NCBI RefSeq assembly: GCF_021283305.1
Contig: NZ_JAJSOK010000016.1
Location: 62,001 to 126,000, forward strand
Source of the DNA: Pseudonocardia kujensis
Lineage (GTDB): Bacteria > Actinomycetota > Actinomycetes > Mycobacteriales > Pseudonocardiaceae
Direction of reading: 5' to 3'
Length of the DNA: 64,000 bases
In this document: piece after piece, positions 44,876 to 56,281 of the stretch
Layout: each line of letters starts with the position of its first letter
Numbering within the stretch: position 1 is the first letter of the stretch
Notes under the pieces: model-generated
Told to the model about the DNA's origin: nothing
The model's database searches: none
Seen by the model: the letters and a program-made list of their open reading frames with translations, nothing else
Made by a program: the position numbers and the translations under genes

Positions 44876-45726
44876 CGGCCTGGCTCCCCGCCGTCGGACG
44901 ACGGCTGGGCGGCCCGGCGGAGATCGTCGGCCGCACCCCGCTCGCCGGCGGGTACGTGGCGCAGGGCGTCGAGCGCGTCGACCTGCGGGTCGGGGACCGG
45001 GTGGTGCCGGTCGTGGTCAAGCCGGCGGCCCCGGTCGAGGTCGCCGCGCTGCGGGCGATCGCGGTGGTCGAGGGGGTGGCCGCACCGCGCCTGCTCCACC
45101 CGGATCCGCTCGTGCTGACCTGGGTCGACGGGGAGCCCGCGGCCGAAGGCGACCCGGTGCCCGAGGACGTCTGGCGGACCCTCGCCCGGGTGCACCGGCA
45201 CTGGTTCCGCAAGCGGCCGCGCACCATCCCCGTGGTCGACGCCGCGTGGTGGGCCGCGCTCTGCGAGCGGACCCTCGTGCCGTTGCGCGGCGGTGCCGCC
45301 CGCACCGGCGAGCCCGCGTATGCGAGTGCGGCCGGGCTGATGGCCGAGTGGGCGCACGACCCGCGGATCGGGGCGGCGCTCGCCCTGCTGCCCCGCACGC
45401 TCTGCCACGGCGACCCGCACCGCGGCAACATCCTGGGCGGCGCACTGATCGACTGGGGCAACGCCCGGGCGGCTCCGGCCGGGCTCGACCTCGCGGTCCT
45501 CGAGGCCCAGGGCCGCGGCGACGACTCCGCCTACCGCGCCGAGGCACCCGCCCTGCCCGACCCCCTCGCGGCCGTCGAACGGGAGTGGGCGCGGGCCCAT
45601 GTCCACGTGCAGTACCTCGGGTTCGCGGCCGACCACCTCGGTGCGGACCGGGTCGCGGAGATGACCGAGACGGCCGCGGAGTCCCTCGGCCGGCTCGGTC
45701 CTGCGCTCCGCGCCTGTGCGGGGTGA
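44872..45726 (+). CDS. Phosphotransferase-fold protein (APH/fructosamine-kinase-like)
   Basis: A 284-residue protein with the aminoglycoside-phosphotransferase kinase fold. It has the N-lobe Lys in VPVVVKPAAP (about 46), the hinge LVLTWVDGEP, the catalytic loop HGDPHRGNILGG (about 182) and the metal-binding Asp in LIDWGNA (about 196). Small-molecule kinases of this type phosphorylate sugars, choline or drugs. No substrate can be assigned. It is coupled to doxX by a GTGA overlap. Confidence 0.75.
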   Translation: MTAWLPAVGRRLGGPAEIVGRTPLAGGYVAQGVERVDLRVGDRVVPVVVKPAAPVEVAALRAIAVVEGVAAPRLLHPDPLVLTWVDGEPAAEGDPVPEDVWRTLARVHRHWFRKRPRTIPVVDAAWWAALCERTLVPLRGGAARTGEPAYASAAGLMAEWAHDPRIGAALALLPRTLCHGDPHRGNILGGALIDWGNARAAPAGLDLAVLEAQGRGDDSAYRAEAPALPDPLAAVEREWARAHVHVQYLGFAADHLGADRVAEMTETAAESLGRLGPALRACAG

Positions 45727-45761
45727 GTGGTGCCGGAGCACGGCCCACCGCGTACGGAGCC

Positions 45762-46739
45762 CTAGCGACCGACGGTGCGCTGGAGGTGCTCCGGGTAACG
45801 GGCGCCCGCCACCCCGGCGCCGACGGCGTCGAGCTCGCCGACCTCCTCCGGCGTGAGCTCCAGGGTCGCGGCCTCGACGTTCTGCTCCAGGTAGGTACGG
45901 CGCTTGGTGCCCGGGATCGGCACCACGTGCTCGCCCTTGGCCTGCACCCACGCCAGCGCGAGCTGCCCGGCCGTGACGCCGCGCTTCTCCGCCAGCGTCT
46001 TCACGGTCTCGACGATCGCGAGGTTGGCGGCCAGGTTCTCCTCGCTGAAGCGGGGCAGCCCGGCCCGCATGTCCTTCTCGCCGAGCTGCGCGGTCGAGGT
46101 GATCGAGCCCGTCAGGAAGCCCCGGCCGAGCGGGGAGAAGGGCACGATCCCGATCCCCAGCTCCGCGCAGGTCGACTCGATCTCGCCCTCGACGTCGCGG
46201 GTCCAGAGCGACCACTCGCTCTGCAGCGCGGTGACCGGGTGCACGGCGTGCGCGGCCCGGATGGTGGCTGCGCCCGCCTCGGAGATCCCGGCGTACCGGA
46301 TCTTGCCCGCCGCGACCAGCTCGGCGAGGGCGCCCCAGGTCTCCTCGATCGGCGTGTCCGGGTCGACCCGGTGCTGGTAGTAGAGGTCGATGTGGTCCAC
46401 GCCGAGACGGGCGAGGGACTCGTCGCAGCACTGCTTGACGTAGGCGGCGTCGCCGCGGGCGCCGTGGCGGCCCTCGGCGTCGCGGACGATCCCGAACTTG
46501 GTGGCGAGCGCGACCTCGTCGCGGCGGTCCCGGATCGCCCGGCCGACGAGCTCCTCGTTGGCCCCGGCGCCGTAGACGTTCGCGGTGTCGAGCAACGTGA
46601 CGCCCAGGTCGAGCGCGCGGTGGATCGTGGCGATCGACTCGGCGTCGTCCCCGGTGCCGTAGCTCTGGCTCATGCCCATGCAGCCCAGCCCCTGGGCCGA
46701 GACGGTGAGGGAGCCGAGGGTCCGCGAAGGAAGCGTCAT
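45762..46739 (-). CDS. Aldo/keto reductase
   Basis: A 325-residue NADPH-dependent oxidoreductase. The catalytic tetrad is visible: Asp and Tyr in LLDTANVYG (about 50-55), Lys in LATKFG (about 82) and His in LYYQHRVD (about 123). The cofactor-binding region [16 protein letters not shown] is at the C-terminal end. It resembles the YajO/IolS-type group with broad carbonyl substrates. It starts 7 bases after TAGGTT, immediately downstream of palindrome array 2. Confidence 0.9.
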   Translation of the reverse strand: MTLPSRTLGSLTVSAQGLGCMGMSQSYGTGDDAESIATIHRALDLGVTLLDTANVYGAGANEELVGRAIRDRRDEVALATKFGIVRDAEGRHGARGDAAYVKQCCDESLARLGVDHIDLYYQHRVDPDTPIEETWGALAELVAAGKIRYAGISEAGAATIRAAHAVHPVTALQSEWSLWTRDVEGEIESTCAELGIGIVPFSPLGRGFLTGSITSTAQLGEKDMRAGLPRFSEENLAANLAIVETVKTLAEKRGVTAGQLALAWVQAKGEHVVPIPGTKRRTYLEQNVEAATLELTPEEVGELDAVGAGVAGARYPEHLQRTVGR

Positions 46740-46746
46740 GCCTCGC

Positions 46747-46752
46747 AACCTA
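46747..46752 (-). promoter_or_regulatory. Leaderless -10 box for aldo/keto reductase
   Basis: TAGGTT on the minus strand ends 7 bases before the ATG at 46739. The first palindrome of array 2 begins 9 bases further upstream, so the array may overlap the -35 region. Confidence 0.45.
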
Positions 46753-46760
46753 CGCCAGCA

Positions 46761-46902
46761 TCGTGGAGCCATAACGCGTGTATTCCGCCACCCCCGAGCG
46801 CATTATGGTTCCATAACGCGCTCGGAGCTGGTCGAAATGCGCATTATGGAACCATAACGCGCGCGAAAGCGGTCGAAATGCGCGTTATGGTTCCATAATG
46901 CG
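46761..46902. repeat. Array 2 of 41-base-spaced palindromes
   Basis: Four copies of the same palindrome as array 1, with centres at 46767.5, 46809.5, 46850.5 and 46891.5 (spacings 42, 41 and 41). The inner three keep both arms, as in GCATTATGGTTCCATAACGC. The first has lost its left arm. The two spacers before copies 3 and 4 share GGTCGAAATGCGC. The array fills the gap between the ilvD stop (46915, minus strand) and the aldo/keto reductase promoter. Confidence 0.93.
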
Positions 46903-46914
46903 AACGGGACGCGG

Positions 46915-48756
46915 TTACGGCACGTGGCGGACGGCGCCGGTGTCCGCGCTGGTGGCCATGGCGGCGTAGGCGCGGAGGGCCTTGGAGACCACGCGGTCGC
47001 GGTCCTTGGGGGTCCACGGCCGCTCGGAGGCGTCCATCTTGGCCCGGCGCTCGGCGAGCACCTCGTCGGCGACCAGGATCTGCAGCGTCCGCTCCCGGAC
47101 GTCGATGAGGATCCGGTCCCCGTCCTCGACCAGCCCGATCGCGCCGCCGGCCGCCGCCTCGGGCGCGACGTGCCCGACGGAGATGCCGCTCGACCCGCCG
47201 GAGAAGCGTCCGTCGGTGACCAGCGCGCACTTCGCGCCCAGACCCGCGCCCTTGAGGAACGCGGTCGGGTGCAGCATCTCCTGCATGCCCGGCCCGCCGG
47301 CGGGGCCCTCGTAGCGGACCACGAGGACGTCGCCGGGCTGGATCTGCTTGGTGAGGATGACCGAGACGGCCTCCTCCTGGCTCTCGACGACCCGTGCCGG
47401 GCCCTCGAACCGCCAGATGTCCTCCGGGATGCCGGCGGTCTTGATCACCGCGCCGTCCTCGGAGAGGTTGCCGCGCAGCACGGCGAGCCCGCCGTCGGCG
47501 GTGTAGGCGTGCGCGCGGTCGCGGATGCAGCCGCCGGCGGCGTCGGTGTCCAGCGACGACCAGCGGTTCTCGGTGGAGAACGCCTCGGTGGTCCGGACCC
47601 CGCCCGGCGCGGCGTGGTACAGCTCGACGGCCTTCTCGGACGGCGAGGCCGCGCGGATGTCCCACTCGGAGAGCCACTGCTCCAGCGAGGGGGAGTGGAC
47701 CGCGTGCACGCCCTCGTTGAGCAGCCCGGCCCGCCACAGCTCGCCCAGGATGGCGGGGATGCCGCCGGCCCGGTGGACGTCCTCCATGTGGTAGTCCGAG
47801 TTCGGCGAGACCTTGGCCAGGCAGGGCACCCGGCGGGAGATCGCGTCGATGTCGGCGAGCGAGAAGTCGATCTCGCCCTCCTGCGCCGCGGCCAGGATGT
47901 GCAGCACCGTGTTGGTGGAGCCGCCCATCGCGACGTCGAGCGCCATGGCGTTCTCGAACGCCTCGCGGGTGGCGATGTTGCGCGGGAGCGCGGACTCGTC
48001 GTCGTTCTCGTACCAGCGCTTGGCCAGCGCCATCACGGTGCGGCCGGCCTCGAGGAACAGCTCGCGGCGCGCGGCGTGCGTGGCCAGCGTGGAGCCGTTG
48101 CCGGGCAGCGAGAGCCCGAGCGCCTCGGTGAGGCAGTTCATCGAGTTCGCGGTGAACATGCCGGAGCAGGAGCCGCAGGTCGGGCAGGCCGAGCGCTCGA
48201 CGATCGACAGCCCGTCCTCGTCGACGGCCGACGAGGCCGACGCCGAGATCGCGGTGATCAGGTCGGTGGGGGCGTGCGCCACCCCGTCGACGACGACCGC
48301 CTTGCCGGCCTCCATCGGCCCGCCGGACACGAAGACGGTGGGGATGTTGAGCCGCATCGCGGCGTTGAGCATGCCCGGGGTGATCTTGTCGCAGTTCGAG
48401 ATGCAGACGAGCGCGTCGGCCGCGTGCCCGTTGACCATGTACTCGACCGCGTCGGAGATGATCTCGCGGGAGGGCAGCGAGTAGAGCATGCCGCCGTGGC
48501 CCATCGCGATGCCGTCGTCGACCGCGATGGTGTTGAACTCGCGGGGCACGCCGCCGGCCTCGCGGATCGCCGAGGCGACGAGGTCGCCGAGGTCCTTGAG
48601 GTGCACGTGCCCGGGCACGAACTGGGTGTAGGAGTTCGCGATGGCGACGATCGGCTTGCCGAAGTCGTCGTCGCCCATGCCGGTGGCGCGCCACAGGGAA
48701 CGCGCACCGGCGGCGTTGCGGCCGTGCGTGGTGACTCTCGAACGGAGGGCCGGCAT
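46915..48756 (-). CDS. ilvD: Dihydroxy-acid dehydratase
   Basis: A 613-residue Fe-S enzyme that dehydrates 2,3-dihydroxy-isovalerate/methylvalerate to the 2-keto acids of valine and isoleucine. Cluster ligands are expected in [11 protein letters not shown] (about 122) and [11 protein letters not shown] (about 195). [12 protein letters not shown], with the catalytic Ser, is near the C-terminus. It follows the PH-domain gene after 5 bases, on the strand opposite ilvBNC. The stop is followed by palindrome array 2. Confidence 0.96.
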   Translation of the reverse strand: MPALRSRVTTHGRNAAGARSLWRATGMGDDDFGKPIVAIANSYTQFVPGHVHLKDLGDLVASAIREAGGVPREFNTIAVDDGIAMGHGGMLYSLPSREIISDAVEYMVNGHAADALVCISNCDKITPGMLNAAMRLNIPTVFVSGGPMEAGKAVVVDGVAHAPTDLITAISASASSAVDEDGLSIVERSACPTCGSCSGMFTANSMNCLTEALGLSLPGNGSTLATHAARRELFLEAGRTVMALAKRWYENDDESALPRNIATREAFENAMALDVAMGGSTNTVLHILAAAQEGEIDFSLADIDAISRRVPCLAKVSPNSDYHMEDVHRAGGIPAILGELWRAGLLNEGVHAVHSPSLEQWLSEWDIRAASPSEKAVELYHAAPGGVRTTEAFSTENRWSSLDTDAAGGCIRDRAHAYTADGGLAVLRGNLSEDGAVIKTAGIPEDIWRFEGPARVVESQEEAVSVILTKQIQPGDVLVVRYEGPAGGPGMQEMLHPTAFLKGAGLGAKCALVTDGRFSGGSSGISVGHVAPEAAAGGAIGLVEDGDRILIDVRERTLQILVADEVLAERRAKMDASERPWTPKDRDRVVSKALRAYAAMATSADTGAVRHVP

Positions 48757-48761
48757 CGGGG

Positions 48762-49283
48762 TCAGGTCCTTTCAGGGGTCGACGGGGGCTCCGACGGCGT
48801 CCGGGCCGGCGGCGTCCGGGCCTCGGTCTGTGCCGGGTCGGGCAGCCTGCCGCCGGAGACGGCGGCCAGTGCGGGAAGGTCGCGGACGTGGACGGTCGGC
48901 AGCGGTAGCTCGGTCCCGTCCGTCAGCACCGCGCTGACCCGGGATTTCTTGCCCAGCCGCAGCGAGCTGATCTCGGCCCACGGTACGCGCTGCGCGGAGA
49001 GGAGACGACGAACGGTGACCGAGTCGGCGTCGACCACCGTGCGCACCCGCACGATCCAGTACGCGAACGCGAGCGGCAGCACGTAGACGAGCCACAGCCA
49101 CGGCGCCCCGAAGGCGAACGGGATCGCGGCCACCAGGAAGAACGCGGCGGCGGCGAGGGCCAGGGGCGAGCGGCGGAACGACAGCCGCGTGGGCACCGCC
49201 CTCGGGGCGAGCTTGTCCGCCGAGGCGACGTGCCCCTCCGCGATGCCGGGCCTGCTGGTCTTGTCTCCGCTCACGTCCCCCAT
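48762..49283 (-). CDS. Bacterial PH-domain membrane protein (Cfp6/Rv3004-like)
   Basis: A 173-residue protein. Two adjacent hydrophobic segments ([19 protein letters not shown] and [17 protein letters not shown], about 45-80) precede a small bacterial PH domain ([46 protein letters not shown]). The tail is Pro/Thr-rich. The gene matches M. tuberculosis cfp6 in place and layout. Function unknown. ATG with GGGAGG 6 bases upstream. Five bases separate it from ilvD, so they are co-transcribed. Confidence 0.83.
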   Translation of the reverse strand: MGDVSGDKTSRPGIAEGHVASADKLAPRAVPTRLSFRRSPLALAAAAFFLVAAIPFAFGAPWLWLVYVLPLAFAYWIVRVRTVVDADSVTVRRLLSAQRVPWAEISSLRLGKKSRVSAVLTDGTELPLPTVHVRDLPALAAVSGGRLPDPAQTEARTPPARTPSEPPSTPERT

Positions 49284-49333
49284 GGTCGCACCTCCCACCG
49301 ACACTTCCCGTGTGGTCCCGTGACCGGCGCCTC

Positions 49334-49348
49334 TCCCACGATGCGGGA
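49334..49348. promoter_or_regulatory. 15-base dyad shared by ilvB and cimA leaders (copy 1)
   Basis: TCCCACGATGCGGGA lies 17 bases upstream of the TTGACG box of the ilvBNC leader. The same motif with one change occurs at 61230-61244 before the cimA leader. Confidence 0.6.
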
Positions 49349-49365
49349 GCGGCCGTCCCAGCCGG

Positions 49366-49396
49366 TTGACGCCCGCTCCTGCGTGCGTGTTAACGT
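49366..49396 (+). promoter_or_regulatory. Promoter of the ilvBNC attenuator leader
   Basis: TTGACG (49366-49371) and TAACGT (49391-49396) flank a 19-base spacer. The -10 ends 7 bases before the leader-peptide ATG (49404), so the mRNA begins at or next to that codon. Confidence 0.7.
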
Positions 49397-49403
49397 CGTC
49401 GCC

Positions 49404-49451
49404 ATGTCGGCCCTCCGAATTCTCGTACTTGCCAGGCGCGTCCACGCCTGA
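49404..49451 (+). CDS. ilvBNC leader peptide
   Basis: The 15-residue leaderless peptide MSALRILVLARRVHA contains Leu-Arg-Ile-Leu-Val-Leu and a later Val, the end products of the pathway. Ribosome stalling at these codons when branched-chain amino acids are scarce would control the downstream alternative hairpins. A comparable leader precedes ilvBNC in Corynebacterium. Confidence 0.85.
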   Translation: MSALRILVLARRVHA

Positions 49452-49516
49452 GTAGCTCCCGAGTACTCGGACAACGACGCGCCACCCTCGTCACGCCTGG
49501 CCCAGGCGGCGGGGGT
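49435..49516 (+). promoter_or_regulatory. ilvBNC transcription attenuator
   Basis: GGCGCGTC (49435-49442, inside the leader ORF) pairs perfectly with GACGCGCC (49476-49483). Between them lies the palindrome CCGAGTACTCGG (49459-49470). The downstream terminator uses GCCTG/CAGGC around 49495-49507 with flanking GC bases and a run of six T after GGGGG. Stalling in the leader would free the 3' strand of the first hairpin and favour an antiterminator. Confidence 0.75.
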
Positions 49517-49574
49517 TTTTTCATGTCCAGGGCACACCCCGATCATCGGCACCGACAGCAGCGAGGCAGCGCAG

Positions 49575-51530
49575 ATGACCACCGCCACGCCCCGTCCCGG
49601 CACCCCGGGACCCAAACCGGCACCGCCGCCGGGACGCGCAGGAGCGCCCGCGGGCCGCCAGAACGGCGCCCCCGGCCAGCGTCCCGAGAACCGCGCTGAC
49701 GTGCCCGGGCCGCGATCCGGCCCGGAGCAGGTGACCGGAGCCCAGTCGCTCGTGCGCTCGCTCGAGTCGATCGGGTGCGACACCGTCTTCGGGATCCCCG
49801 GCGGGGCGATCCTGCCGGCCTACGACCCGCTGCTGGACTCGACGAGCGTGCGACACGTCCTCGTCCGGCACGAGCAGGGCGCGGGGCACGCCGCGACCGG
49901 GTACGCGCAGGCCACCGGCAGGGTCGGGGTCTGCATGGCGACCTCGGGCCCGGGGGCCACGAACCTCATCACCCCGCTCGCCGACGCGCACATGGACTCG
50001 GTGCCGGTCGTGGCCATCACCGGCCAGGTGGCCCGGCCGCTGATCGGCACGGACGCGTTCCAGGAGGCCGACATCACCGGCATCACCATGCCGGTGACCA
50101 AGCACAACATGCTGGTGACCGACGCCGCGGAGATCCCGCGGGCGATCGCCGAGGCGTTCCACCTGGCCGCCACGGGCCGACCCGGCCCGGTGCTGGTGGA
50201 CATCTCCAAGGACGCGCTGCAGGCCCAGACCACGTTCTCGTGGCCGCCGGAGCTCAAGCTGCCCGGCTACCGGCCGACCACCCGGCCGCACGGCAAGCAG
50301 ATCCGCGAGGCCGCGCGGCTCGTCGCCGGCGCCCGCAAGCCGGTGCTCTACGTCGGCGGCGGCGTGCTCAAGGCCGAGGCCTCGGCCGAGCTGCGCGAGC
50401 TCGCCGAGCTCACGAACATCCCGGTGGTCACTACGCTGATGGCGCGCGGGGCGTTCCCGGACAGCCACCCGCAGCACGTGGGCATGCCCGGCATGCACGG
50501 CACGGTCGCCGCGGTCGGCGCCATGCAGAAGGCCGACCTGCTCATCGCCCTCGGCGCCCGGTTCGACGACCGGGTCACCGGCCAGCTGTCGACCTTCGCG
50601 CCCGACGCGAAGATCGTCCACGCCGACATCGACCCGGCCGAGATCAGCAAGAACCGGCGGGCGGACGTCCCGATCGTCGGCGACTGCAAGGAGATCCTCG
50701 CCGAGCTGGTCGAGGCCGTGCGGGCCGAGCGCGAGACCACGGTCGCCGACCTGACGGCCTGGTGGGCCCAGCTCGACCACTGGCGCAGCACCTTCCCGCT
50801 GGGCTACGACTGGCCGGACGACGGCTCGCTGTCGCCGCAGTACGTCATCGAGCGGATCGGCGCCATCGCCGGCCCGGAGGCGCTGTACGCGGCGGGTGTC
50901 GGCCAGCACCAGATGTGGGCCGCGCAGTTCGTCAAGTACGAGAACCCGCGCACCTGGCTCAACTCCGGCGGCCTCGGGACCATGGGCTACGCGGTCCCGG
51001 CCGCGATGGGCGCCAAGGCCGGCGCGCCGGACAAGGTCGTGTGGGCCATCGACGGCGACGGCTGCTTCCAGATGACCAACCAGGAGCTGGCCACCTGCGC
51101 GATCGAGGGCATCCCGATCAAGGTCGCCGTGATCAACAACGGCAACCTCGGCATGGTCCGGCAGTGGCAGACGCTGTTCTACGAGCAGCGCTACTCCAAC
51201 ACCGACCTGGGCACCCACAAGCACCGGATCCCGGACTTCAAGCTCCTCGCCGAGGCGATGGGCTGCGTGGGGCTCCGCGTCGAGTCGAAGGACGACGTCG
51301 ACCGGGTCATCCGGCAGGCCATGGAGATCAACGACCAGCCCGTCGTCATCGACTTCACGGTCGGCGCCGACGCGCAGGTCTGGCCGATGGTCGCCGCCGG
51401 GACCGGCAACGACGAGGTCATGGCGGCCCGCAACATCCGTCCGCTGTTCGAGGGCGACGAGCTGTCCCCCGGCGTCGACGAGGTCAGCGAGGTCACCGAG
51501 CGCGCGCTCGAGGAAGGTGGCTCGCAGTGA
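49575..51530 (+). CDS. ilvB: Acetolactate synthase large subunit
   Basis: The catalytic subunit (651 residues) of acetohydroxyacid synthase, using thiamine diphosphate, Mg and FAD to condense pyruvate with pyruvate or 2-ketobutyrate. The activating Glu is in [16 protein letters not shown] and the FAD region in GALFDDRVTG-like [13 protein letters not shown]. The ThDP motif is [18 protein letters not shown]...NN (about 495). The first 50 residues are a Pro/Gly-rich extension. It is the first structural gene after the attenuator. ilvN follows after 34 bases. Confidence 0.96.
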   Translation: MTTATPRPGTPGPKPAPPPGRAGAPAGRQNGAPGQRPENRADVPGPRSGPEQVTGAQSLVRSLESIGCDTVFGIPGGAILPAYDPLLDSTSVRHVLVRHEQGAGHAATGYAQATGRVGVCMATSGPGATNLITPLADAHMDSVPVVAITGQVARPLIGTDAFQEADITGITMPVTKHNMLVTDAAEIPRAIAEAFHLAATGRPGPVLVDISKDALQAQTTFSWPPELKLPGYRPTTRPHGKQIREAARLVAGARKPVLYVGGGVLKAEASAELRELAELTNIPVVTTLMARGAFPDSHPQHVGMPGMHGTVAAVGAMQKADLLIALGARFDDRVTGQLSTFAPDAKIVHADIDPAEISKNRRADVPIVGDCKEILAELVEAVRAERETTVADLTAWWAQLDHWRSTFPLGYDWPDDGSLSPQYVIERIGAIAGPEALYAAGVGQHQMWAAQFVKYENPRTWLNSGGLGTMGYAVPAAMGAKAGAPDKVVWAIDGDGCFQMTNQELATCAIEGIPIKVAVINNGNLGMVRQWQTLFYEQRYSNTDLGTHKHRIPDFKLLAEAMGCVGLRVESKDDVDRVIRQAMEINDQPVVIDFTVGADAQVWPMVAAGTGNDEVMAARNIRPLFEGDELSPGVDEVSEVTERALEEGGSQ

Positions 51531-51564
51531 GCGCCGACGTTCTCTTTCCCGCGGGGGCGCGGTC

Positions 51565-53155
<1,591 letters not shown>

Positions 53156-53171
53156 GGCCCTGCCCCGACGC

Positions 53172-53207
53172 CGCGAACGGCACCTCCGCCCGGAGGTGCC
53201 GTTCGCG
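53172..53207 (+). terminator. Terminator of the ilvBNC operon
   Basis: Two perfect 17-base arms are separated by 2 bases, 16 bases after ilvC. The outer stem contains GCGAACGGC/GCCGTTCGC, the same element found at 24241 and 56074. No T-run follows. Confidence 0.8.
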
Positions 53208-53274
53208 CGTTCTCGGGGTGACCTGCGGAACGGGCGCGGGCGGAAGAGACGGCGACGCAGGGGTGTTGGACAGC

Positions 53275-54303
53275 ATGTCTGTGCCCGCCGGACGAGAGGT
53301 GCCCGCCGTGTCCCTGCCACTGCCGTTGTCGATCCTCGACCTCGCCACCGTCTCGACGGACGAGAGCGTCCGCGAGGCCCTGGACGCGAGCACCAGGCTG
53401 GCGCAGCGCGCGGAGCAGTGGGGCTTCCGGCGGATCTGGTACGCCGAGCACCACAACATGCGCTCGATCGCGTCGTCGGCGACCAGCGTGCTCATCGCGC
53501 ACGTCGCCGCGCACACCGAGCGGATCACCCTCGGCGCGGGCGGCGTGATGCTGCCCAACCACTCCCCACTGCAGGTCGCCGAGCAGTTCGGCACCCTCGC
53601 CGAGCTCCACCCCGGCCGCATCGAGCTGGGTCTGGGCCGCGCGCCGGGCACCGACCAGGAGACCTTCCGCGCCCTGCGCCGGGACCCGACGGCCTCGGAG
53701 CGCTTCCCGCAGGACGTCCAGGAGCTGCAGGCCTTCCTCGGCGACTCCAGCGCGGTCCCGAACGTCAACGCCTATCCGGGCCGCGGCACCGGCGTCCCGC
53801 TGTCGATCCTCGGCTCGTCGCTCTACGGCGCGCAGGTCGCCGCGCTGCTCGGCCTGCCGTACGCGTTCGCCTCGCACTTCGCGCCGGAGGCGCTGCAGCA
53901 GGCCGTCGCGCTCTACCGGCAGGAGTTCCGCCCTTCGGCGCAGCTCGCCGCGCCGCACGTGCTGGCCGGTGTGAACGTCATCGCCGCGGACTCGACGGAG
54001 GAGGCCGAGACCCTGCGCCGCGCCGTGCAGCGCCAGCGCGTGCGGCTCTTCTACAGCCGGGGCGGCCGCTCGCTGACCGACGAGGAGGCCGAGGCCGTGC
54101 TCGACACCCACGCGGGCGAGCAGATCCGGTCGATGACCCGGTACACCGCCGTCGGCACCCCGGACGTCGTCGCGAAGTATCTCGAGGACTTCGCCGCCCA
54201 GGCGGACGCCGACGAGCTGATCGTGGCCAACCCGGTCGCCGAGCGGGAGAGCTGGTGGCGCAGCTGGGAGCTCGTGGCCGACAAGGTGCAGAACGCGGGC
54301 TAG
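53275..54303 (+). CDS. LLM-class flavin-dependent oxidoreductase
   Basis: A 342-residue luciferase-like TIM-barrel flavoprotein. Family motifs are [67 protein letters not shown] and [13 protein letters not shown]. It probably uses FMN or F420. The substrate is unknown. The ATG at 53275 is used, but a GTG at 53308 preceded by GAGAGG fits the usual family start better and would remove 11 residues. It is a single gene between the ilv operon and serA. Confidence 0.85.
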   Translation: MSVPAGREVPAVSLPLPLSILDLATVSTDESVREALDASTRLAQRAEQWGFRRIWYAEHHNMRSIASSATSVLIAHVAAHTERITLGAGGVMLPNHSPLQVAEQFGTLAELHPGRIELGLGRAPGTDQETFRALRRDPTASERFPQDVQELQAFLGDSSAVPNVNAYPGRGTGVPLSILGSSLYGAQVAALLGLPYAFASHFAPEALQQAVALYRQEFRPSAQLAAPHVLAGVNVIAADSTEEAETLRRAVQRQRVRLFYSRGGRSLTDEEAEAVLDTHAGEQIRSMTRYTAVGTPDVVAKYLEDFAAQADADELIVANPVAERESWWRSWELVADKVQNAG

Positions 54304-54393
54304 GCTGTCCGATCCACCACGTCCCACCCCCCGGTGACCCCGGCGTGGTATCAGCGGGAGTACGCCGGGGGTCGTCCTGTCGGACCGTCCACC

Positions 54394-54399
54394 TAGAAT
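54394..54399 (+). promoter_or_regulatory. -10 box of serA
   Basis: TAGAAT is a near-consensus -10. It would start transcription near 54406 and give a leader of about 46 bases. The -35 region is not clear. Confidence 0.5.
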
Positions 54400-54451
54400 C
54401 GAGGACGGTCCGAGTCCCGCCCGTCCCCGATCCGTGGAGCATCGCGTCGCC

Positions 54452-56059
54452 GTGAGTACCGCAGCCGCCACCCGTCCCGTCGTCCTGCTCGCGGAGAAGC
54501 TCGCGCCCTCCGCGGTGGAGATGCTGGGTTCGGACGTCGAGATCCGCCATGTCGACGGCACGGACCGCCCCGCGCTGCTGGGGGCCCTCGCCGATGCCGA
54601 CGCCCTGCTCGTCCGCTCCGCCACCAAGGTGGACGCGGAGGCGCTGGCCGCGTCGACCCGGCTGAAGGTCGTCGCGCGCGCCGGGGTCGGCCTGGACAAC
54701 GTCGACGTGCCCGCGGCCACCGCCCGCGGCGTCATGGTCGTCAACGCGCCGACCTCGAACATCGTCTCGGCCGCCGAGCACGCCATCGCGCTGTTGCTCG
54801 CCACGGCCCGGCACATCCCGGCCGCCGATTCGAGCCTGCGCCAGGGGCAGTGGAAGCGCAGCCAGTTCGGCGGTGTCGAGCTGCAGGGCAAGACCGTCGG
54901 CGTGGTCGGCCTCGGCAAGATCGGCCAGCTCGTGGCGCAGCGCCTCGCGGCGTTCGACGTCCGGCTGGTCGCCTACGACCCGTACGTCGCCCCCGCGCGT
55001 GCCGCCCAGCTGGGCATCGAGCTCCTGTCGCTCGAGGACGTGCTGCGGGTGTCGGACTTCATCACGATCCACCTGCCGAAGACCCCGGAGACCCTGGGCC
55101 TGATCGGCAAGGACCAGCTCGCGCTCACCAAGCCGGGCGTCATCATCGTCAACGCCGCGCGCGGCGGCCTGATCGACGAGGACGCGCTGGCCGAGGCGGT
55201 CCGCTCCGGGCACGTCGGCGGCGCGGGGATCGACGTCTACGTCTCCGAGCCCACCACCTCCAGCCCCCTGTTCGAGCTGGAGAACGTCACCGTCACCCCG
55301 CACCTCGGCGCGTCCACGGCCGAGGCGCAGGACCGCGCGGGGACGGACGTCGCCAGGTCGGTGCAGCTCGCCCTGGCCGGCGAGTTCGTGCCCGACGCCG
55401 TGAACGTGCAGATCAACGGCGCGGTCGGCGAGGAGGTCCGGCCCTGGCTGCCGCTGGTGCAGAAGCTGGGCACGGTGCTCTACGCCGTCGCGGGCCGGGT
55501 GCCCACCTCCGTCACGGTCGACGTCGCCGGCGAGCTCGCCTCCGAGGACGTCTCGGTGCTGTCGCTGGCCGCGCTGCGCGGCGTGTTCACCCACGTCGTC
55601 GAGGACCAGGTCACGTTCGTCAACGTCCCGGCGCTGGCCGCCGAGCGGGGCGTCGCGGTCGAGCTGACCACCGCCCCGGAGAGCGAGAACTTCCGCTCGG
55701 TCGTGCAGCTGCGGGCCGCGATGCCCGACGGCGAGGCCATCACCGTCTCCGGCACGCTCACCGGCCGCGCCCAGGTCGAGAAGCTCGTCGAGGTCAACGG
55801 CCGGCACTTCGACCTGCGCGCCGAGGGCGAGGTCCTGCTCCTGGAGTACGCCGACCGCCCCGGCGTGATGGGCCGCGTCGGCTCGCTGCTGGGCGAGGCC
55901 GCCGTCAACATCGAGGCCGCGCAGATCAGCCAGACCACGGACGGTGCGGACGCGATCATGCTGCTCCGCGTCGACCGCCCGATCGATCCGGGCGTGCTCG
56001 AGCCGATCGGCGCCTCGGTCGGCGCCCGCACCACGCGCCTGATCAGCTTCGACGACTGA
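54452..56059 (+). CDS. serA: D-3-phosphoglycerate dehydrogenase
   Basis: The first enzyme of serine biosynthesis, 535 residues, of the long actinobacterial type. It has NAD motif VGVVGLGKIGQLVA (about 147), catalytic Arg in NAARGGLIDEDAL (about 235), Glu in the following strand and His in TPHLGAST (about 285). The intervening ASB domain is about 315-450, and the C-terminal ACT domain (LLEYADRPGVMGRVGSLLGEAAVNIEAAQIS) binds serine for feedback inhibition. The GTG at 54452 is preferred. A GTG 18 bases upstream is in frame. Synteny matches serA1. Confidence 0.95.
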   Translation: MSTAAATRPVVLLAEKLAPSAVEMLGSDVEIRHVDGTDRPALLGALADADALLVRSATKVDAEALAASTRLKVVARAGVGLDNVDVPAATARGVMVVNAPTSNIVSAAEHAIALLLATARHIPAADSSLRQGQWKRSQFGGVELQGKTVGVVGLGKIGQLVAQRLAAFDVRLVAYDPYVAPARAAQLGIELLSLEDVLRVSDFITIHLPKTPETLGLIGKDQLALTKPGVIIVNAARGGLIDEDALAEAVRSGHVGGAGIDVYVSEPTTSSPLFELENVTVTPHLGASTAEAQDRAGTDVARSVQLALAGEFVPDAVNVQINGAVGEEVRPWLPLVQKLGTVLYAVAGRVPTSVTVDVAGELASEDVSVLSLAALRGVFTHVVEDQVTFVNVPALAAERGVAVELTTAPESENFRSVVQLRAAMPDGEAITVSGTLTGRAQVEKLVEVNGRHFDLRAEGEVLLLEYADRPGVMGRVGSLLGEAAVNIEAAQISQTTDGADAIMLLRVDRPIDPGVLEPIGASVGARTTRLISFDD

Positions 56060-56073
56060 TCCCGATCCGCGCC

Positions 56074-56112
56074 GAACGGCGCCGTCGCTCACCGTGAGCG
56101 GCGGCGCCGTTC
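56074..56112 (+). terminator. Terminator of serA
   Basis: GAACGGCGCCG and its complement bracket an inner CGCTCAC/GTGAGCG stem, 14 bases after the stop. The outer stem is the GAACGGC family element. Confidence 0.75.
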
Positions 56113-56281
56113 GTCTGTGCGGGACCGCCCGTCAAGCGCGCCGTCGACGATCACACCCGCCCGTGTACGAACCGCTCACCCGATGCGGTGCGGGCAGCGC
56201 GCAACCCCGGTCACCCAGCGTCGGTCGATCTAGGTTCTGCTCCGCCGCACCGCGTCCGCCGGTCGGTGGAAGGGGTGGTCG

